This document shows, piece after piece, positions 1 to 7,964 of a DNA stretch of 64,000 nt. The position numbers were made by a program, and so were the translations under genes. Source of the stretch: Nocardia coubleae NBRC 108252 (GTDB lineage Bacteria > Actinomycetota > Actinomycetes > Mycobacteriales > Mycobacteriaceae); NCBI RefSeq assembly GCF_001612805.1, contig NZ_BDBD01000025.1, positions 186,001-250,000 on the forward strand. Direction: 5' to 3'. Position 1 is the stretch's first letter; every line of letters begins with the position of its first letter. The notes below the pieces were generated by a model. It was not told the DNA's origin and did no database searches. It saw nothing but the letters and a program-made list of their open reading frames with translations.

Positions 1-1
1 G

Positions 2-265
2 CGGGCGCTGTGCGAGAAGTACGACGTTGTCGAGCTGTCGGTCTTCGGGTCTGTAGCCCGCGGATCCGACAGACCGGACAGCGACATCGACCTGCTCTAC
101 TCCCTGAAGCCGGACACCGATATCGGGCTGGAATTCTTCGGATTCCAAGAAGAGCTGGAGAAGCTTCTCGGTCGAAGGGTCGATGTCGTTCCGAAGAAGT
201 ACCTGCACTGGTTCATTCGTGATGCCGTCTTGGCTGAGGCGAAGGATCTGCATGTCGCGGCGTGA
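2..265 (+). CDS. MNT-type nucleotidyltransferase antitoxin (5' end missing)
   Basis: This is the C-terminal 87 codons of a minimal nucleotidyltransferase; the start lies before the window. The nucleotidyltransferase fingerprint is visible near the left edge: GSVARG followed by the acidic pair in SDIDLL, then VDVVP further on, which supplies the usual third acidic residue. In this family (MntA) the protein pairs with a HepT ribonuclease and silences it by AMPylation. The stop at 263-265 overlaps the ATG of the downstream hepT by 14 bp, the usual coupled arrangement. The visible part looks intact. Assignment to MntA-type antitoxins rests on family knowledge plus the adjacent HepT. Confidence 0.85.
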   Translation, partial: RALCEKYDVVELSVFGSVARGSDRPDSDIDLLYSLKPDTDIGLEFFGFQEELEKLLGRRVDVVPKKYLHWFIRDAVLAEAKDLHVAA

Positions 266-640
266 AGATCTGTATCTTGCCGACATCGTCACTGCCCATT
301 ACAGAATCGCTTCCTACCTCGAGGGCCTCGACTTCTCGGGTTTCCAGAAAGACGACCTCCGCCAAGACGGCGTGATCCGGCAGCTGTCGATTATCGGCGA
401 AGCGGCCTCCTCATTGACGCAGGAGACCCGGGATGCACAACCGGAGATCCCTGGGAAGTTGGTGCGAGGCATGCGAAACATGCTGGTGCACCAGTATTTG
501 ATGCCGATCTGATCATCGTCTTCAATGCCGCCACGAAAAGTGTGCCGGAGGTGGCCGCTCGCATTCTGGCGCTGTTGGCACAACGCGATCCCACCGAGGC
601 CGCGCGCGTCCTTGCGCACAAACCCTCTTGGCTAGACTGA
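252..640 (+). pseudogene. hepT: HepT-like HEPN toxin, frameshifted
   Basis: Starting at ATG 252, the reading frame encodes a DUF86/HepT protein through the HEPN catalytic signature R-x4-H-x-Y (RNMLVHQY, about 489-497). The frame then runs into a stop at 510-512 just after HQY. The +1 frame from about 500 continues with DADLIIVFNAATKSVPEVA and ends at TGA 638-640, which gives the normal family length of about 128 residues. One base is therefore missing after TATTT at about 498-500, where HQYF-DADL would be expected. Either the toxin has been inactivated with its antitoxin retained, or this is a sequencing error in the read. HepT toxins are RNases or tRNA nucleases neutralised by MNT proteins. 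Confidence 0.85.
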
Positions 641-667
641 GCCTCCCCTAAGTTTCTGGAAGGACCC

Positions 668-979
668 ATGTCGAAGTTCGAGAATGTCTCCGTCAGCAAG
701 AAGGCCAATGTGTACTTCGACGGCAAATGTGTCAGCTACAGCCTCGAGCTGCCCGACGGCACCTCGAAGTCGGTGGGTGTCATCCAGCCGTCCAGCCTGA
801 CCTTCACCACCAGCGCCCCGGAGATCATGGAACTGGTCGCGGGCGAGGCGAAGGTGACCCTGGCCGGCGACTCCACCCCGATCACCTACCGCGCGGGCGA
901 GTCGTTCAAGATCCCCGGCGACAGCTCGTTCGACATCGAGGTCGTCGACACCATGCACTACATCTGCCACTACGGCTGA
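668..979 (+). CDS. ppnP: Pyrimidine/purine nucleoside phosphorylase PpnP
   Basis: A 103-residue protein of the small cupin-fold DUF1255 family (YaiE/PpnP), full length for the family. It catalyses phosphorolysis of several nucleosides to free base plus ribose-1-phosphate in the cytosol. Family signatures include VSKKANVYFDGKCVSY near the start, GVIQPSSLTFTTSAPEIMEL in the middle, and the C-terminal IPGDSSFDIEV and YICHY. The ATG at 668 follows AAGGA with good spacing. It is monocistronic and followed directly by a strong hairpin at 984-1014. Its relation to the upstream toxin-antitoxin pair looks incidental. Confidence 0.93.
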   Translation: MSKFENVSVSKKANVYFDGKCVSYSLELPDGTSKSVGVIQPSSLTFTTSAPEIMELVAGEAKVTLAGDSTPITYRAGESFKIPGDSSFDIEVVDTMHYICHYG

Positions 980-983
980 TCCA

Positions 984-1014
984 CCGGGGTGCCGTCTCCA
1001 CGACGGCACCCCGG
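984..1014. terminator. Bidirectional hairpin terminator
   Basis: A perfect 13-bp inverted repeat (984-996 with 1002-1014, CCGGGGTGCCGTC and its complement) encloses a 5-nt loop. It sits exactly between the convergent ppnP and SDR genes. There is no clear T-tract on either side, which is common for actinobacterial terminators. Confidence 0.8.
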
Positions 1015-1022
1015 CTTTCAGG

Positions 1023-1751
1023 TCAGAAGCTCTTGTGCGGCACCCCGACGGTGAGTCCGCCGTCGACCACGAACTCCGCGCCTGTTGAATACGAGGACTC
1101 GTCGGAGGCCAGGAAGGCGACCAGCGCCGACACCTCGTCGGGCTGGGCCGCTCGAGCCAGCGGAATCTGCAGGAAGTCGGCCGGGATTCCCTCGGTCATC
1201 GGGGTGCTGATGAGGCCCGGATGCACTGAGTTGACGCGGATCCCCTGCGACGCCAGTTCCAGCGCCGCCGACTTGGTGAGCCCGCGGACAGCGAACTTCG
1301 TCGCCGTGTACCCGTGCAGCCCAGGGCTTCCCCGCATCCCCTCCACCGAGGAGATGTTGACGATCGACCCACCGCTGGTCATGGCGGGGACCGCCGCCTG
1401 CATCCCGAGGAAGGTGCCGGTGAGGTTGATGTCGATGATGCGCTGCCATTCCTCGAGCGCGAAGTCGACGAGCAGGTTGCCGTTGACGATCCCGGCGTTG
1501 TTCACCAGCACATGCAGCCCGCCGAACTCCTCGACCGCCGTGCGCACCACCGCCTGCCACTGCTCGGGCTCGCGGACATCGAGGTGCTGGTATCGCACAC
1601 CGAGTTCGCTTGCGAGAGCGGCACCTTCGTCGTCGAGCACGTCGCCGATCACCACCGACGCGCCTTCGTCGACGAATCGGCGCGCGTGCGCGGCACCCAT
1701 GCCCCGCGCACCGCCGCTGATCACCGCGACCTTGCCTGTCAACCGTCCCAT
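1023..1751 (-). CDS. SDR-family NAD(P)-dependent oxidoreductase (Rv2002/FabG3-like)
   Basis: A 242-residue classical short-chain dehydrogenase. Visible are the cofactor motif GGARGMG near residue 14, the DV acidic residues after strand 2 (NAD preference), NNAG, and the catalytic serine in NISSVEG with the YTATK Tyr-x3-Lys pair. The C-terminal signature ASDESSYSTGAEFVVDGG is also present. Sequence and length closely resemble mycobacterial Rv2002 (3-alpha,20-beta-hydroxysteroid dehydrogenase, FabG3). A hydroxysteroid or ketoacyl substrate is therefore plausible but not provable from sequence. The ATG is preceded by AGAAGGA. It is transcribed alone and is convergent with ppnP. Confidence 0.88.
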   Translation of the reverse strand: MGRLTGKVAVISGGARGMGAAHARRFVDEGASVVIGDVLDDEGAALASELGVRYQHLDVREPEQWQAVVRTAVEEFGGLHVLVNNAGIVNGNLLVDFALEEWQRIIDINLTGTFLGMQAAVPAMTSGGSIVNISSVEGMRGSPGLHGYTATKFAVRGLTKSAALELASQGIRVNSVHPGLISTPMTEGIPADFLQIPLARAAQPDEVSALVAFLASDESSYSTGAEFVVDGGLTVGVPHKSF

Positions 1752-1813
1752 GCCACGAATCCTTCTGCCGGCCCCTGCCGTTTACACCGTACGAGCGCAG
1801 GGGCGATTCGGGG

Positions 1814-2347
1814 CTATTTCACGAGGAACTCGTCCTTGTACAGCCGGTTCGGCCGGGGCGCCGTCGCTTCGCTGAGCTCGACCTGGTAGTCGCTCTGGCG
1901 CACCGTCTTCGGCCGGTAGCTGCCGCCGAAGGTCACCATCACCGACCCGCCGACCCCGTTCACGCCTCGCTCGGATGTCGCTTCACGGCCCGCGTTGAAC
2001 ACCGTCGCCACATCGCGTCCGTCGTTGCCGACCGCGATGGTCCCGTCGTGAAAGAACTGTACGAACGTCCCGTTGTCTGCCGCCACGGTCGCGGCGACCG
2101 TGTGCCCGAGCTCGGGTGTCAGAGCGAATTCGGCATCACAGGTCTGGCGCCGGTCCCCCGGTCCCGGTACGTCGAGTGTGCGCCCGATCCCGAGCAGTAC
2201 CGTCTCGCCCAGCGCGTTGTGCCGTTCGCGGCCCATTTCGGACCAGAGATGAGTGGTCGACCAGACCTTCACACGCCCGTCGTCGAAAAGCGACACCCGG
2301 TCGTCGGTGCCGTTGCTGAACAAGAATTTCGCGCTGTTGGGGGCCAT
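1814..2347 (-). CDS. Hypothetical protein, 177 aa
   Basis: I do not recognise a family. The protein is rich in beta-prone stretches (KFLFSNGTDDRVSLFDDGRV, GTFVQFFHDGTIAVGNDG). Two similar F-x-DG-x-(V/I)-x-V segments, near residues 20 and 110, suggest a small repeated beta domain. It has no signal peptide, transmembrane segment or cysteine cluster. Codon usage and GC match its neighbours, and no longer ORF competes with it. The start is the first ATG of the frame; I see no strong ribosome binding site, so the N-terminus is uncertain. Confidence 0.6.
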   Translation of the reverse strand: MAPNSAKFLFSNGTDDRVSLFDDGRVKVWSTTHLWSEMGRERHNALGETVLLGIGRTLDVPGPGDRRQTCDAEFALTPELGHTVAATVAADNGTFVQFFHDGTIAVGNDGRDVATVFNAGREATSERGVNGVGGSVMVTFGGSYRPKTVRQSDYQVELSEATAPRPNRLYKDEFLVK

Positions 2348-2451
2348 CTATCGATCATGGTCGATCCAGCACGCCCCTGTCGCCCGGTTCGGCCGATACG
2401 GCACGATTCCACGGCGACGGAATTCCGCGAAACGGCTGGTAGCAACCGATT

Positions 2452-3084
2452 TCAGCAGGAAATATTCGTCGCACCCGAAGATTCGAACGAGATGTGCACG
2501 TGGTCATAGTGATTCTGGGTGGGGCTGCCACGGTCTTCCATGAACGACCAACCGCCGCCGTCGTTGTAGCGCTGCTTCCAGATCACATAGGTGACGCCGA
2601 AGCGCTCTTTGTTGGCCAGCACGAATTCGGCGATCGCGTCGCCGACGCCGCCGCTGGTCATCACGTCGAGCGCGAGCCCGGCGCCGTGGTCACCGTCGTA
2701 GCGGCCGTGTGCCCCGCCGATATCGCTGATGCCGAACATCTTCTGCAGCAGGTGGCTCACCTGCGCCACGTGCGGCCGCACGCCCTTCCACTCGGTGTCA
2801 CACGGGGTGGTGGCATGCATCAGCGACAGCGTCGCCGATTCGTCGAGGGCGGAAACCGGCGCCGGCTCGGGTTCCACGAACGCGGCCGCGGCGGCGATTG
2901 GATCGGGGTCGACTGTCGAGGTGGTCTGCGGTTCGACCGCGGCCGCCTCCTGGACCGCAGGCCCCGGCCGGATCGTCATCCACAGCATGGCCGGGACTGT
3001 CGCAGCGACACTCCACACGGCAAGCTGAGCGCGCCCACGCGGCGGCGCCGGTTTGCGATGTTGACCACGCACGATGTCGATCAC
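2452..3084 (-). CDS. Membrane-anchored or secreted M15-like peptidoglycan peptidase domain protein
   Basis: A 210-residue protein. The N-terminus is basic with a single hydrophobic segment (about residues 21-40, LAVWSVAATVPAMLWM), so it is a signal peptide or anchor. An Ala/Pro/Glu-rich linker follows to about residue 80. The C-terminal domain carries the zinc-ligand pattern of the D,D-peptidase/VanY-like ARB_07466 C-terminal family: GAHGRYDGDHGAGLALDV (His and Asp) and NHYDHVHISF (His-x-His). One cysteine pair (C95 region and the C-terminal Cys) could form a disulfide. The likely role is cleavage of cell-wall peptide stems outside the membrane. This is a family-level inference. Confidence 0.75.
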   Translation of the reverse strand: MIDIVRGQHRKPAPPRGRAQLAVWSVAATVPAMLWMTIRPGPAVQEAAAVEPQTTSTVDPDPIAAAAAFVEPEPAPVSALDESATLSLMHATTPCDTEWKGVRPHVAQVSHLLQKMFGISDIGGAHGRYDGDHGAGLALDVMTSGGVGDAIAEFVLANKERFGVTYVIWKQRYNDGGGWSFMEDRGSPTQNHYDHVHISFESSGATNISC

Positions 3085-3523
3085 CAGCTACTCGTAGAGG
3101 ACAAGGTCACCGCTACATTACGAAATGGTCGCGGAAATGTCACGCCGCACGTATGACGTGCGGTCGGAAAAGCATCCCGCATGCCGGACGATCGCGCAAC
3201 CAGCACGCTGTGATCTCGATCGGAGGACTTTGTCGGCACCTCACCGTTGCACCTCTTTCGTGCCGCGACGAAATCAGGAGACCCCGGCCAATCCCCGCCC
3301 AGCCTTGCCGACCGCCTGGGTCCGCATCAGCTCGACCCGCACCCTTTGCGCCCGGCGCAACAGGCCTTTCATTCCGCCGGAGCCGTCCGCCTCTTCCAGC
3401 CATGGACGATCGAATTTCACACTGCGCGAATCATTTTCGAAACTTTCACAAATGCCGATCTGTTCCGCTACCCAGTATCGTCACCCGCACCGACATCCGT
3501 ACCGCATCGAATGGAGACGGCCT
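3085..3523. other. Intergenic region without a convincing gene
   Basis: These 439 bp separate the peptidase (leftward) from the small gene at 3524 (rightward) and must hold both promoters. Short frames here have no ribosome binding site and no family resemblance. The last 110 bp are less GC-rich than the flanks (for example around 3415-3470), as expected for a promoter or leader. I find no strong inverted repeat. Confidence 0.5.
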
Positions 3524-3739
3524 GTGCCGGACGCCCTGCACCAGCTCACGACCACGCTCGGCACCCCGCCCCCACCCGAGTTCGCCACCCTCACGCCCGA
3601 CGAGCTCGCCACCCTGAACACCTATGTCCAGGCCGCCCTCGACCAGCGCAAAGCCGCCCTCGACGACGCACTCGACTCCGGCATGCGCCTCATCCCCCGC
3701 CTCGCCCGCCCCGCCGTGAAGAAGGTGCTCGGACTATGA
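3524..3739 (+). CDS. Small hypothetical protein, 71 aa
   Basis: GTG at 3524 lies about 6 nt after GGAGA. The frame also opens further upstream (an ATG at 3125), but that part has no ribosome binding site and looks non-coding. The predicted protein is helical: a Pro-rich start, then LTPDELATLNTYVQAALDQR and a C-terminal basic helix. No family is recognised. Its stop overlaps the ATG of the next gene (ATGA at 3736-3739), so the two are translationally coupled and probably work together. Confidence 0.65.
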   Translation: MPDALHQLTTTLGTPPPPEFATLTPDELATLNTYVQAALDQRKAALDDALDSGMRLIPRLARPAVKKVLGL

Positions 3740-5244
3740 CCGCGTCCCACCACACCGCCGCCGAGATCGCCCGCCTGTCCGCCGCACTCGACCGCCCCGC
3801 CGCCGACCTCGAGTTCCTCGCCGCGCTCCCCCCGTCCGCCCTGCGCGCCTTCCGCGAACGGATCAGTGACCAGGTCTCGGCCCGCGAGGCCCGTCGCATG
3901 CAAAAGACGGCCGCCGCAGCCAAATTGGTGCCGCCGACCCTCGCCGCCAAGATCACCGAAGCCGCGTTCGGCCCGGTCCTGGCCGCCGCCATCGCCGGTT
4001 CCGTCGATCCGGCCCGCGCCGTCGCCATCGCCAGCGCCCTCTCGCCCACATTCCTCGCCGACGTCGCCGTCACGCTCGACCCCCGCCGCGCCGCCGAGGT
4101 GATCGCCGAGATCCCCGACCGCATGGCCGCCGACGTCGCCCGCGAATTGCTCAGCCGCCGTGACTATCTCACCATGGGCCGCCTGGCCACCTCGGTCCCC
4201 GACGAAGTCCTGCGCGTAGCCCTCCCCCACGCCGCCGACATCGATCTCCTCCATGTCGGCTACCACCTCGAAGACCCCAGCGCCGCCGACCGCCTCCTGT
4301 CGCTCATCACCGACCGCCTCCCCGGCCTCATCCACGCCACCAACGCCGAGGACCACTGGCCCGAGGCCATCGCCCTGCTCGACACCCTCGGCCCCACCCA
4401 ACGCTCGCACCTGGCCGACGAAGTCGCCGCTCAGGACGTCGAAATCCTCGACGGCCTCCTCGACGCCGTCACCGCCCTGGATGCCTGGGACACCCTCCTC
4501 CCCGTCGCCGCGGGTATGAAAGCCGCAGGCCTGCGACGCTTGGCCGCCCGCCCGCTCATGCAGGACCCCGCCGTTCTCACGAAGATCGCGGACCTCGCCC
4601 TCACCCACGACCTCTGGCGCGACCTGCTCCCCCTGGCCGAACATCTCACCCCCGCCCAGCTGCACACCGTCGCCGCCCGCATCTCCACCGAACCCGACGA
4701 CGTCCTCACCACCCTCGTCGAGCAGGCCCGCGACCACTGGGAAACCCTCTTCCCCGTAGCCCTCGCCCTCGACCCCGAGGCCCGCCACCGCTTCGCCGCC
4801 CTCCCCGCCGTCCACCGCCCCGACACCCTCACCACCGCCGTCACCGCGGCCGCGACCCACAACCTCTGGCCCGAAGCCCTCCCCCTGCTCGACATCCTCC
4901 CCGAATCCACCCACCCCCTCCTCGCCACCGCGATCAGCGACCTCTCCGACGCCACCTTCCTCGCCGCCGTCCAAGCCGCCCCCGCCGCGGGCTGCTCCAC
5001 GACAATGGTGAAAATCGCCCTCCGCCAGGACGCTTCGTCCCGCTCACGTTCCTTCGCCCTGCTCGAAAAGGCCGACAACCTCGACGCCCTCGTCGAAACT
5101 TTCACCCCGACGGATTCCGCCGTATGGGACGACCTGAACACAATCCGCACCGAACTCCCGCTCCGCCTCCGCGAATTGCTCGCGGTACAAGCGAAACGAT
5201 GCGGGCACAACGCCTTTGCCGAGGACCTACCCGACGTTCCGTGA
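3736..5244 (+). CDS. Alpha-helical repeat protein, MgtE-N-like repeats, 502 aa
   Basis: The protein is built from tandem helical units of about 48-55 residues from about residue 90 to 440. Each has an Asp-x-Trp helix followed by a Leu-rich helix, for example DHWPEAIALLDTLGPTQRSH, DAWDTLLPVAAGMKAAGLRR, DLWRDLLPLAEHLTPAQLHT and DHWETLFPVALALDPEARHR. Residues about 110-150 (ALDPRRAAEVIAEIP style) resemble the MgtE N-terminal superhelix. There is no transmembrane segment and no catalytic motif, so it is probably a protein-interaction scaffold. It overlaps the upstream 71-aa gene by 4 bp. Its exact function is unknown. Confidence 0.7.
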   Translation: MTASHHTAAEIARLSAALDRPAADLEFLAALPPSALRAFRERISDQVSAREARRMQKTAAAAKLVPPTLAAKITEAAFGPVLAAAIAGSVDPARAVAIASALSPTFLADVAVTLDPRRAAEVIAEIPDRMAADVARELLSRRDYLTMGRLATSVPDEVLRVALPHAADIDLLHVGYHLEDPSAADRLLSLITDRLPGLIHATNAEDHWPEAIALLDTLGPTQRSHLADEVAAQDVEILDGLLDAVTALDAWDTLLPVAAGMKAAGLRRLAARPLMQDPAVLTKIADLALTHDLWRDLLPLAEHLTPAQLHTVAARISTEPDDVLTTLVEQARDHWETLFPVALALDPEARHRFAALPAVHRPDTLTTAVTAAATHNLWPEALPLLDILPESTHPLLATAISDLSDATFLAAVQAAPAAGCSTTMVKIALRQDASSRSRSFALLEKADNLDALVETFTPTDSAVWDDLNTIRTELPLRLRELLAVQAKRCGHNAFAEDLPDVP

Positions 5245-5295
5245 TCGGCCCCGGTATATGGTGGCTGCGATCGCACGCAGGCCGGGGAGGGCATC

Positions 5296-6876
5296 GTGGG
5301 GGACATCGAGGCAACAGAACGATCCGGCACAGCAGTGGACGACGATACGTCTACTCCGCTGCCGACACTGCTCCGCAAACTCGGCCGTACGGCCCGATTC
5401 AAGGCGCTGATGGCCGCATTCGGCACGGGTCTCCTGACCGGCGGTGTCGCACTCGCCCTTTACAGCTTGTTCGGCACGGCACCGGTCACGGTCCGCACCA
5501 CGTACGCGCAGGCCGGCGACTTCGCGGCACTCGCCAGCATCCTCGGTGGGGCAGTCCTGGCGATCACCGTCGCGGCATGGCTAGCCGGCCGCGCACGGGA
5601 GGCCGACCTGTGGACCACCCACCACCGCTGGGAAGTGTGCGCAACCGGCGCCGTCGCGCTTGTCCTCGTCTTCGTCGTCGTGAGATCGTGGAGCGAGCAC
5701 CTCCCCAGCAGCTACACCGCCATCCGCGCCGAGTCGCCGTACTTCGCGCAACTTCCCACGGCGGTCGGCGCGACGGTGCTGGTGGCCTTCGGCTCGATCC
5801 TGGTGCTGCCCTTGGCTTTTCATATGGGGACTGCCAGAACAGTCGGCCGGGGCCACGCCGCTTCGGCAACCGCAGCGGGCCTGGTCGTCGCGGCGGTGCT
5901 CGGCGTGTTCGCCGTGCGTGCCGGTGACGACAGCGTCAACGTCGACCACCGCACCGCAGCCGCAGCGGAGATCCCTTCCACACCACAGTCGTTCGCCACC
6001 GAAGCCTTCCGCCTTCAGCTTCCGCCACTGAACAACCGACCGGAGGCAACCGGCCGCGAAGTCCTCGCGGCCGGTACAGGCTTCCTCGTAATCGGTGTCG
6101 ACGGCCTCCGAGCCTATGACGGCGCGACCGGCGAACCCCGCTGGCACTACCTGCGCCGACCCCAATCGGGAAACCGCGCAATGACATACGAGCGCGGCTC
6201 AGCCGTTGTCACCGGCGACCGCTCCATAGTCACCACCCTTTGGAGGAACGGCGACGATTACCACCGCATCACCTTCGATACCATCACCGGCGACGTCCTA
6301 TGGACCTCGGACGACACCAACGATTTCAACAGGATCTCCGCAGTCGGCCTCGTCGCCGTGTCATCGACCACTTTGATCATGGAATCCGACAGCGCCCTCC
6401 TCGGGTACGACGCCCGCACCGGCGCGCACCGCTGGACCGCGCCGGTCGACAACAACTGCCGATCCACCCGATCCATCCCCGTTGTCACCGCGAACGCGGT
6501 GTACCGCGTCCTCCGCTGCGGCGGCTCGACCTGGCGAATCACCGCGGTCGACTCCGGCACCGGCCGGGTCGCCGGCCACCGCGACTCGCCCGGCCCCAGC
6601 TCGGCCGAGCCCATGCTGACCCTGCAGGACGACACCGTCCTCGCCCACTTCCGCAACTCCCGATACCTACAGGTCAGCGATCCATCCGAACTCTCAACCA
6701 CCCCGATCCACCCCTCCGACAAACCCTTCGCGACAACCCCCACCCCAACCGTCGACAGCACCTGCAAACCCCGCGCGACCCGCCAAATCCTTCCGGTACC
6801 GTCGTCAGTCCTGGTGGTCTGTCAGAACGACGAATCGATCGGAAACGCCACCCTCGACATCACCGGATTCCGCTGA
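5296..6876 (+). CDS. Membrane protein with extracytoplasmic PQQ-like beta-propeller
   Basis: A 526-residue protein beginning at GTG 5296 after GGAGGG. The N-terminal third has about five hydrophobic segments (about residues 38-60, 72-94, 108-128, 153-175 and 186-207). Residues 260-526 hold PQQ/quinoprotein-type blades of the form D-x-x-TG-x-x-x-W: YDGATGEPRWHY, FDTITGDVLWTS, YDARTGAHRWTA and a weaker VDSGTGRVAG. Three or four cysteines lie in the propeller domain. Such membrane-anchored propellers are common in actinobacteria and are mostly uncharacterised. No enzyme activity should be inferred, because the PQQ-dehydrogenase residues are not evident. Confidence 0.75.
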   Translation: MGDIEATERSGTAVDDDTSTPLPTLLRKLGRTARFKALMAAFGTGLLTGGVALALYSLFGTAPVTVRTTYAQAGDFAALASILGGAVLAITVAAWLAGRAREADLWTTHHRWEVCATGAVALVLVFVVVRSWSEHLPSSYTAIRAESPYFAQLPTAVGATVLVAFGSILVLPLAFHMGTARTVGRGHAASATAAGLVVAAVLGVFAVRAGDDSVNVDHRTAAAAEIPSTPQSFATEAFRLQLPPLNNRPEATGREVLAAGTGFLVIGVDGLRAYDGATGEPRWHYLRRPQSGNRAMTYERGSAVVTGDRSIVTTLWRNGDDYHRITFDTITGDVLWTSDDTNDFNRISAVGLVAVSSTTLIMESDSALLGYDARTGAHRWTAPVDNNCRSTRSIPVVTANAVYRVLRCGGSTWRITAVDSGTGRVAGHRDSPGPSSAEPMLTLQDDTVLAHFRNSRYLQVSDPSELSTTPIHPSDKPFATTPTPTVDSTCKPRATRQILPVPSSVLVVCQNDESIGNATLDITGFR

Positions 6877-7000
6877 CCCCGCGCACACCGCCAATGTCCA
6901 TGTGGCCCAGCTGAAATCACCCGGTCTGCCCCACGATCCCAGCTAAGATCGGTCATCCGGGAGTCATTCTCCGGGGGATACACCAAAGTAGGGGTAGAGA

Positions 7001-7381
7001 ATGAAATCGACGCTCATCGTCGCCATCGCGGCCTTGTCCGCCCTCGCACTCACCGGATGCTCATCGGACGCCGACGTCGTCTCCGAGAACCTATCCAAGG
7101 AATCCGACCAATTCAAGATCAACCGCCGCGTGGTCTTCTTCAACGGCATCACCGACAAATACCTGCTGTCGGTGGAAGGCAAGTGCTCGATCAAGGACGA
7201 GAACAACCAACTCGAGGTCACCTGCAAAACCGGCGACGACGAATACAAGAAGCACTTCCTCGGCCTGTCCGACAACGTCAGCTACTTCGTAGAACAGCTC
7301 GAGCCCGCCGAGGTAGACCGCTACCACTACAAGGTGATCTTCAAACCCGAGGTCATCCTCCCCGACGTCGACCGCCCCTGA
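7001..7381 (+). CDS. Small lipoprotein, 126 aa
   Basis: A lipoprotein signal peptide with lipobox ALTGC (Cys at residue 20) is followed by a compact, beta-rich, charged domain. Its second cysteine pair (GKCSIKD, VTCKTG) is about ten residues apart. Size and layout resemble the beta-sandwich lipoproteins found in actinobacteria and their phages; I am not certain of that family. The ATG follows AGGGGTAGAGA. GC is lower than in the preceding gene. It ends 4 bp before the convergent gene at 7386. Confidence 0.7.
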   Translation: MKSTLIVAIAALSALALTGCSSDADVVSENLSKESDQFKINRRVVFFNGITDKYLLSVEGKCSIKDENNQLEVTCKTGDDEYKKHFLGLSDNVSYFVEQLEPAEVDRYHYKVIFKPEVILPDVDRP

Positions 7382-7385
7382 CCAC

Positions 7386-7853
7386 TCACGAACCCCGGCC
7401 ACTCCGGACCACCGCACCGAGATCGGTTGCGAACTGCAGCATTTGGGCCCCAGCCTCGAGCACCACGGTGGTCGAGGCGGTCCAAGCATCATCCGCCTGT
7501 CGCCACGGCCGCAGCGTCCACGTCAGCCCCACATACCCTCGCGAACCGAAGACCGCCTCGATCCGCAGGTCACGATCAACGCTCTCCCACACCCGCACAC
7601 CGTCGCACCCGGCGAAGTCGGCGCCGAGACTCTCGAAGAACGAGACCAGCTCACGGTCACCCAGCAGAGACACCGTCACCTGGTGCAGCTCGGCGGCCAG
7701 CCCCCGGCGCACCGACTTGGACACAAACCCGTGCCGAGTCGTCTCCCCAGGGATCCACGCGATTCCACAGCCGAACCCATGTCCCGTAACCGACTTCGCC
7801 CAGGGAGACTCTGTGTTCCGAAGCCCGGTCACAGTCACACTCCATCGTCGCAT
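7386..7853 (-). CDS. Hypothetical protein, possibly DUF6228-like
   Basis: A soluble protein of about 155 residues with no signal peptide. The most natural start is the ATG at 7853 (MRRWSVTVTGL); an ATG six codons upstream (7871) is also in frame. The sequence is beta-strand-rich with repeated Trp/Arg residues (VGLTWTLRPWRQADDAWTAS near the C-terminus). Its shape fits small immunity-like actinobacterial proteins such as DUF6228, but I assign this only tentatively. It is convergent with the lipoprotein and divergent from the defence operon that begins at 7965. Confidence 0.6.
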   Translation of the reverse strand: MRRWSVTVTGLRNTESPWAKSVTGHGFGCGIAWIPGETTRHGFVSKSVRRGLAAELHQVTVSLLGDRELVSFFESLGADFAGCDGVRVWESVDRDLRIEAVFGSRGYVGLTWTLRPWRQADDAWTASTTVVLEAGAQMLQFATDLGAVVRSGRGS

Positions 7854-7917
7854 GCTATCCACGAGCCGCAACTAGTGCCGTTGGCGGGAACAATAGCGGG
7901 GACTCACCCCAACGATT

Positions 7918-7942
7918 ACTGGTAAATACTGGACATCACTGG
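7918..7942 (+). promoter_or_regulatory. Three ACTGG repeats at exact 10-bp spacing
   Basis: ACTGG occurs at 7918-7922, 7928-7932 and 7938-7942, so all three copies face the same side of the helix. The array lies 23 bp before the ATG of the four-gene operon at 7965, in an AT-richer patch. It could be an operator or activator site for that operon. No regulator is identified. Confidence 0.45.
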
Positions 7943-7964
7943 AACTTCCCCATACTCTCGCCCC

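Noticed and set aside
4431..5426. Long minus-strand frame of 331 codons over the repeat gene
   Set aside because: Ser/Arg-rich composition typical of an antisense shadow in high-GC DNA; no ribosome binding site or family match.
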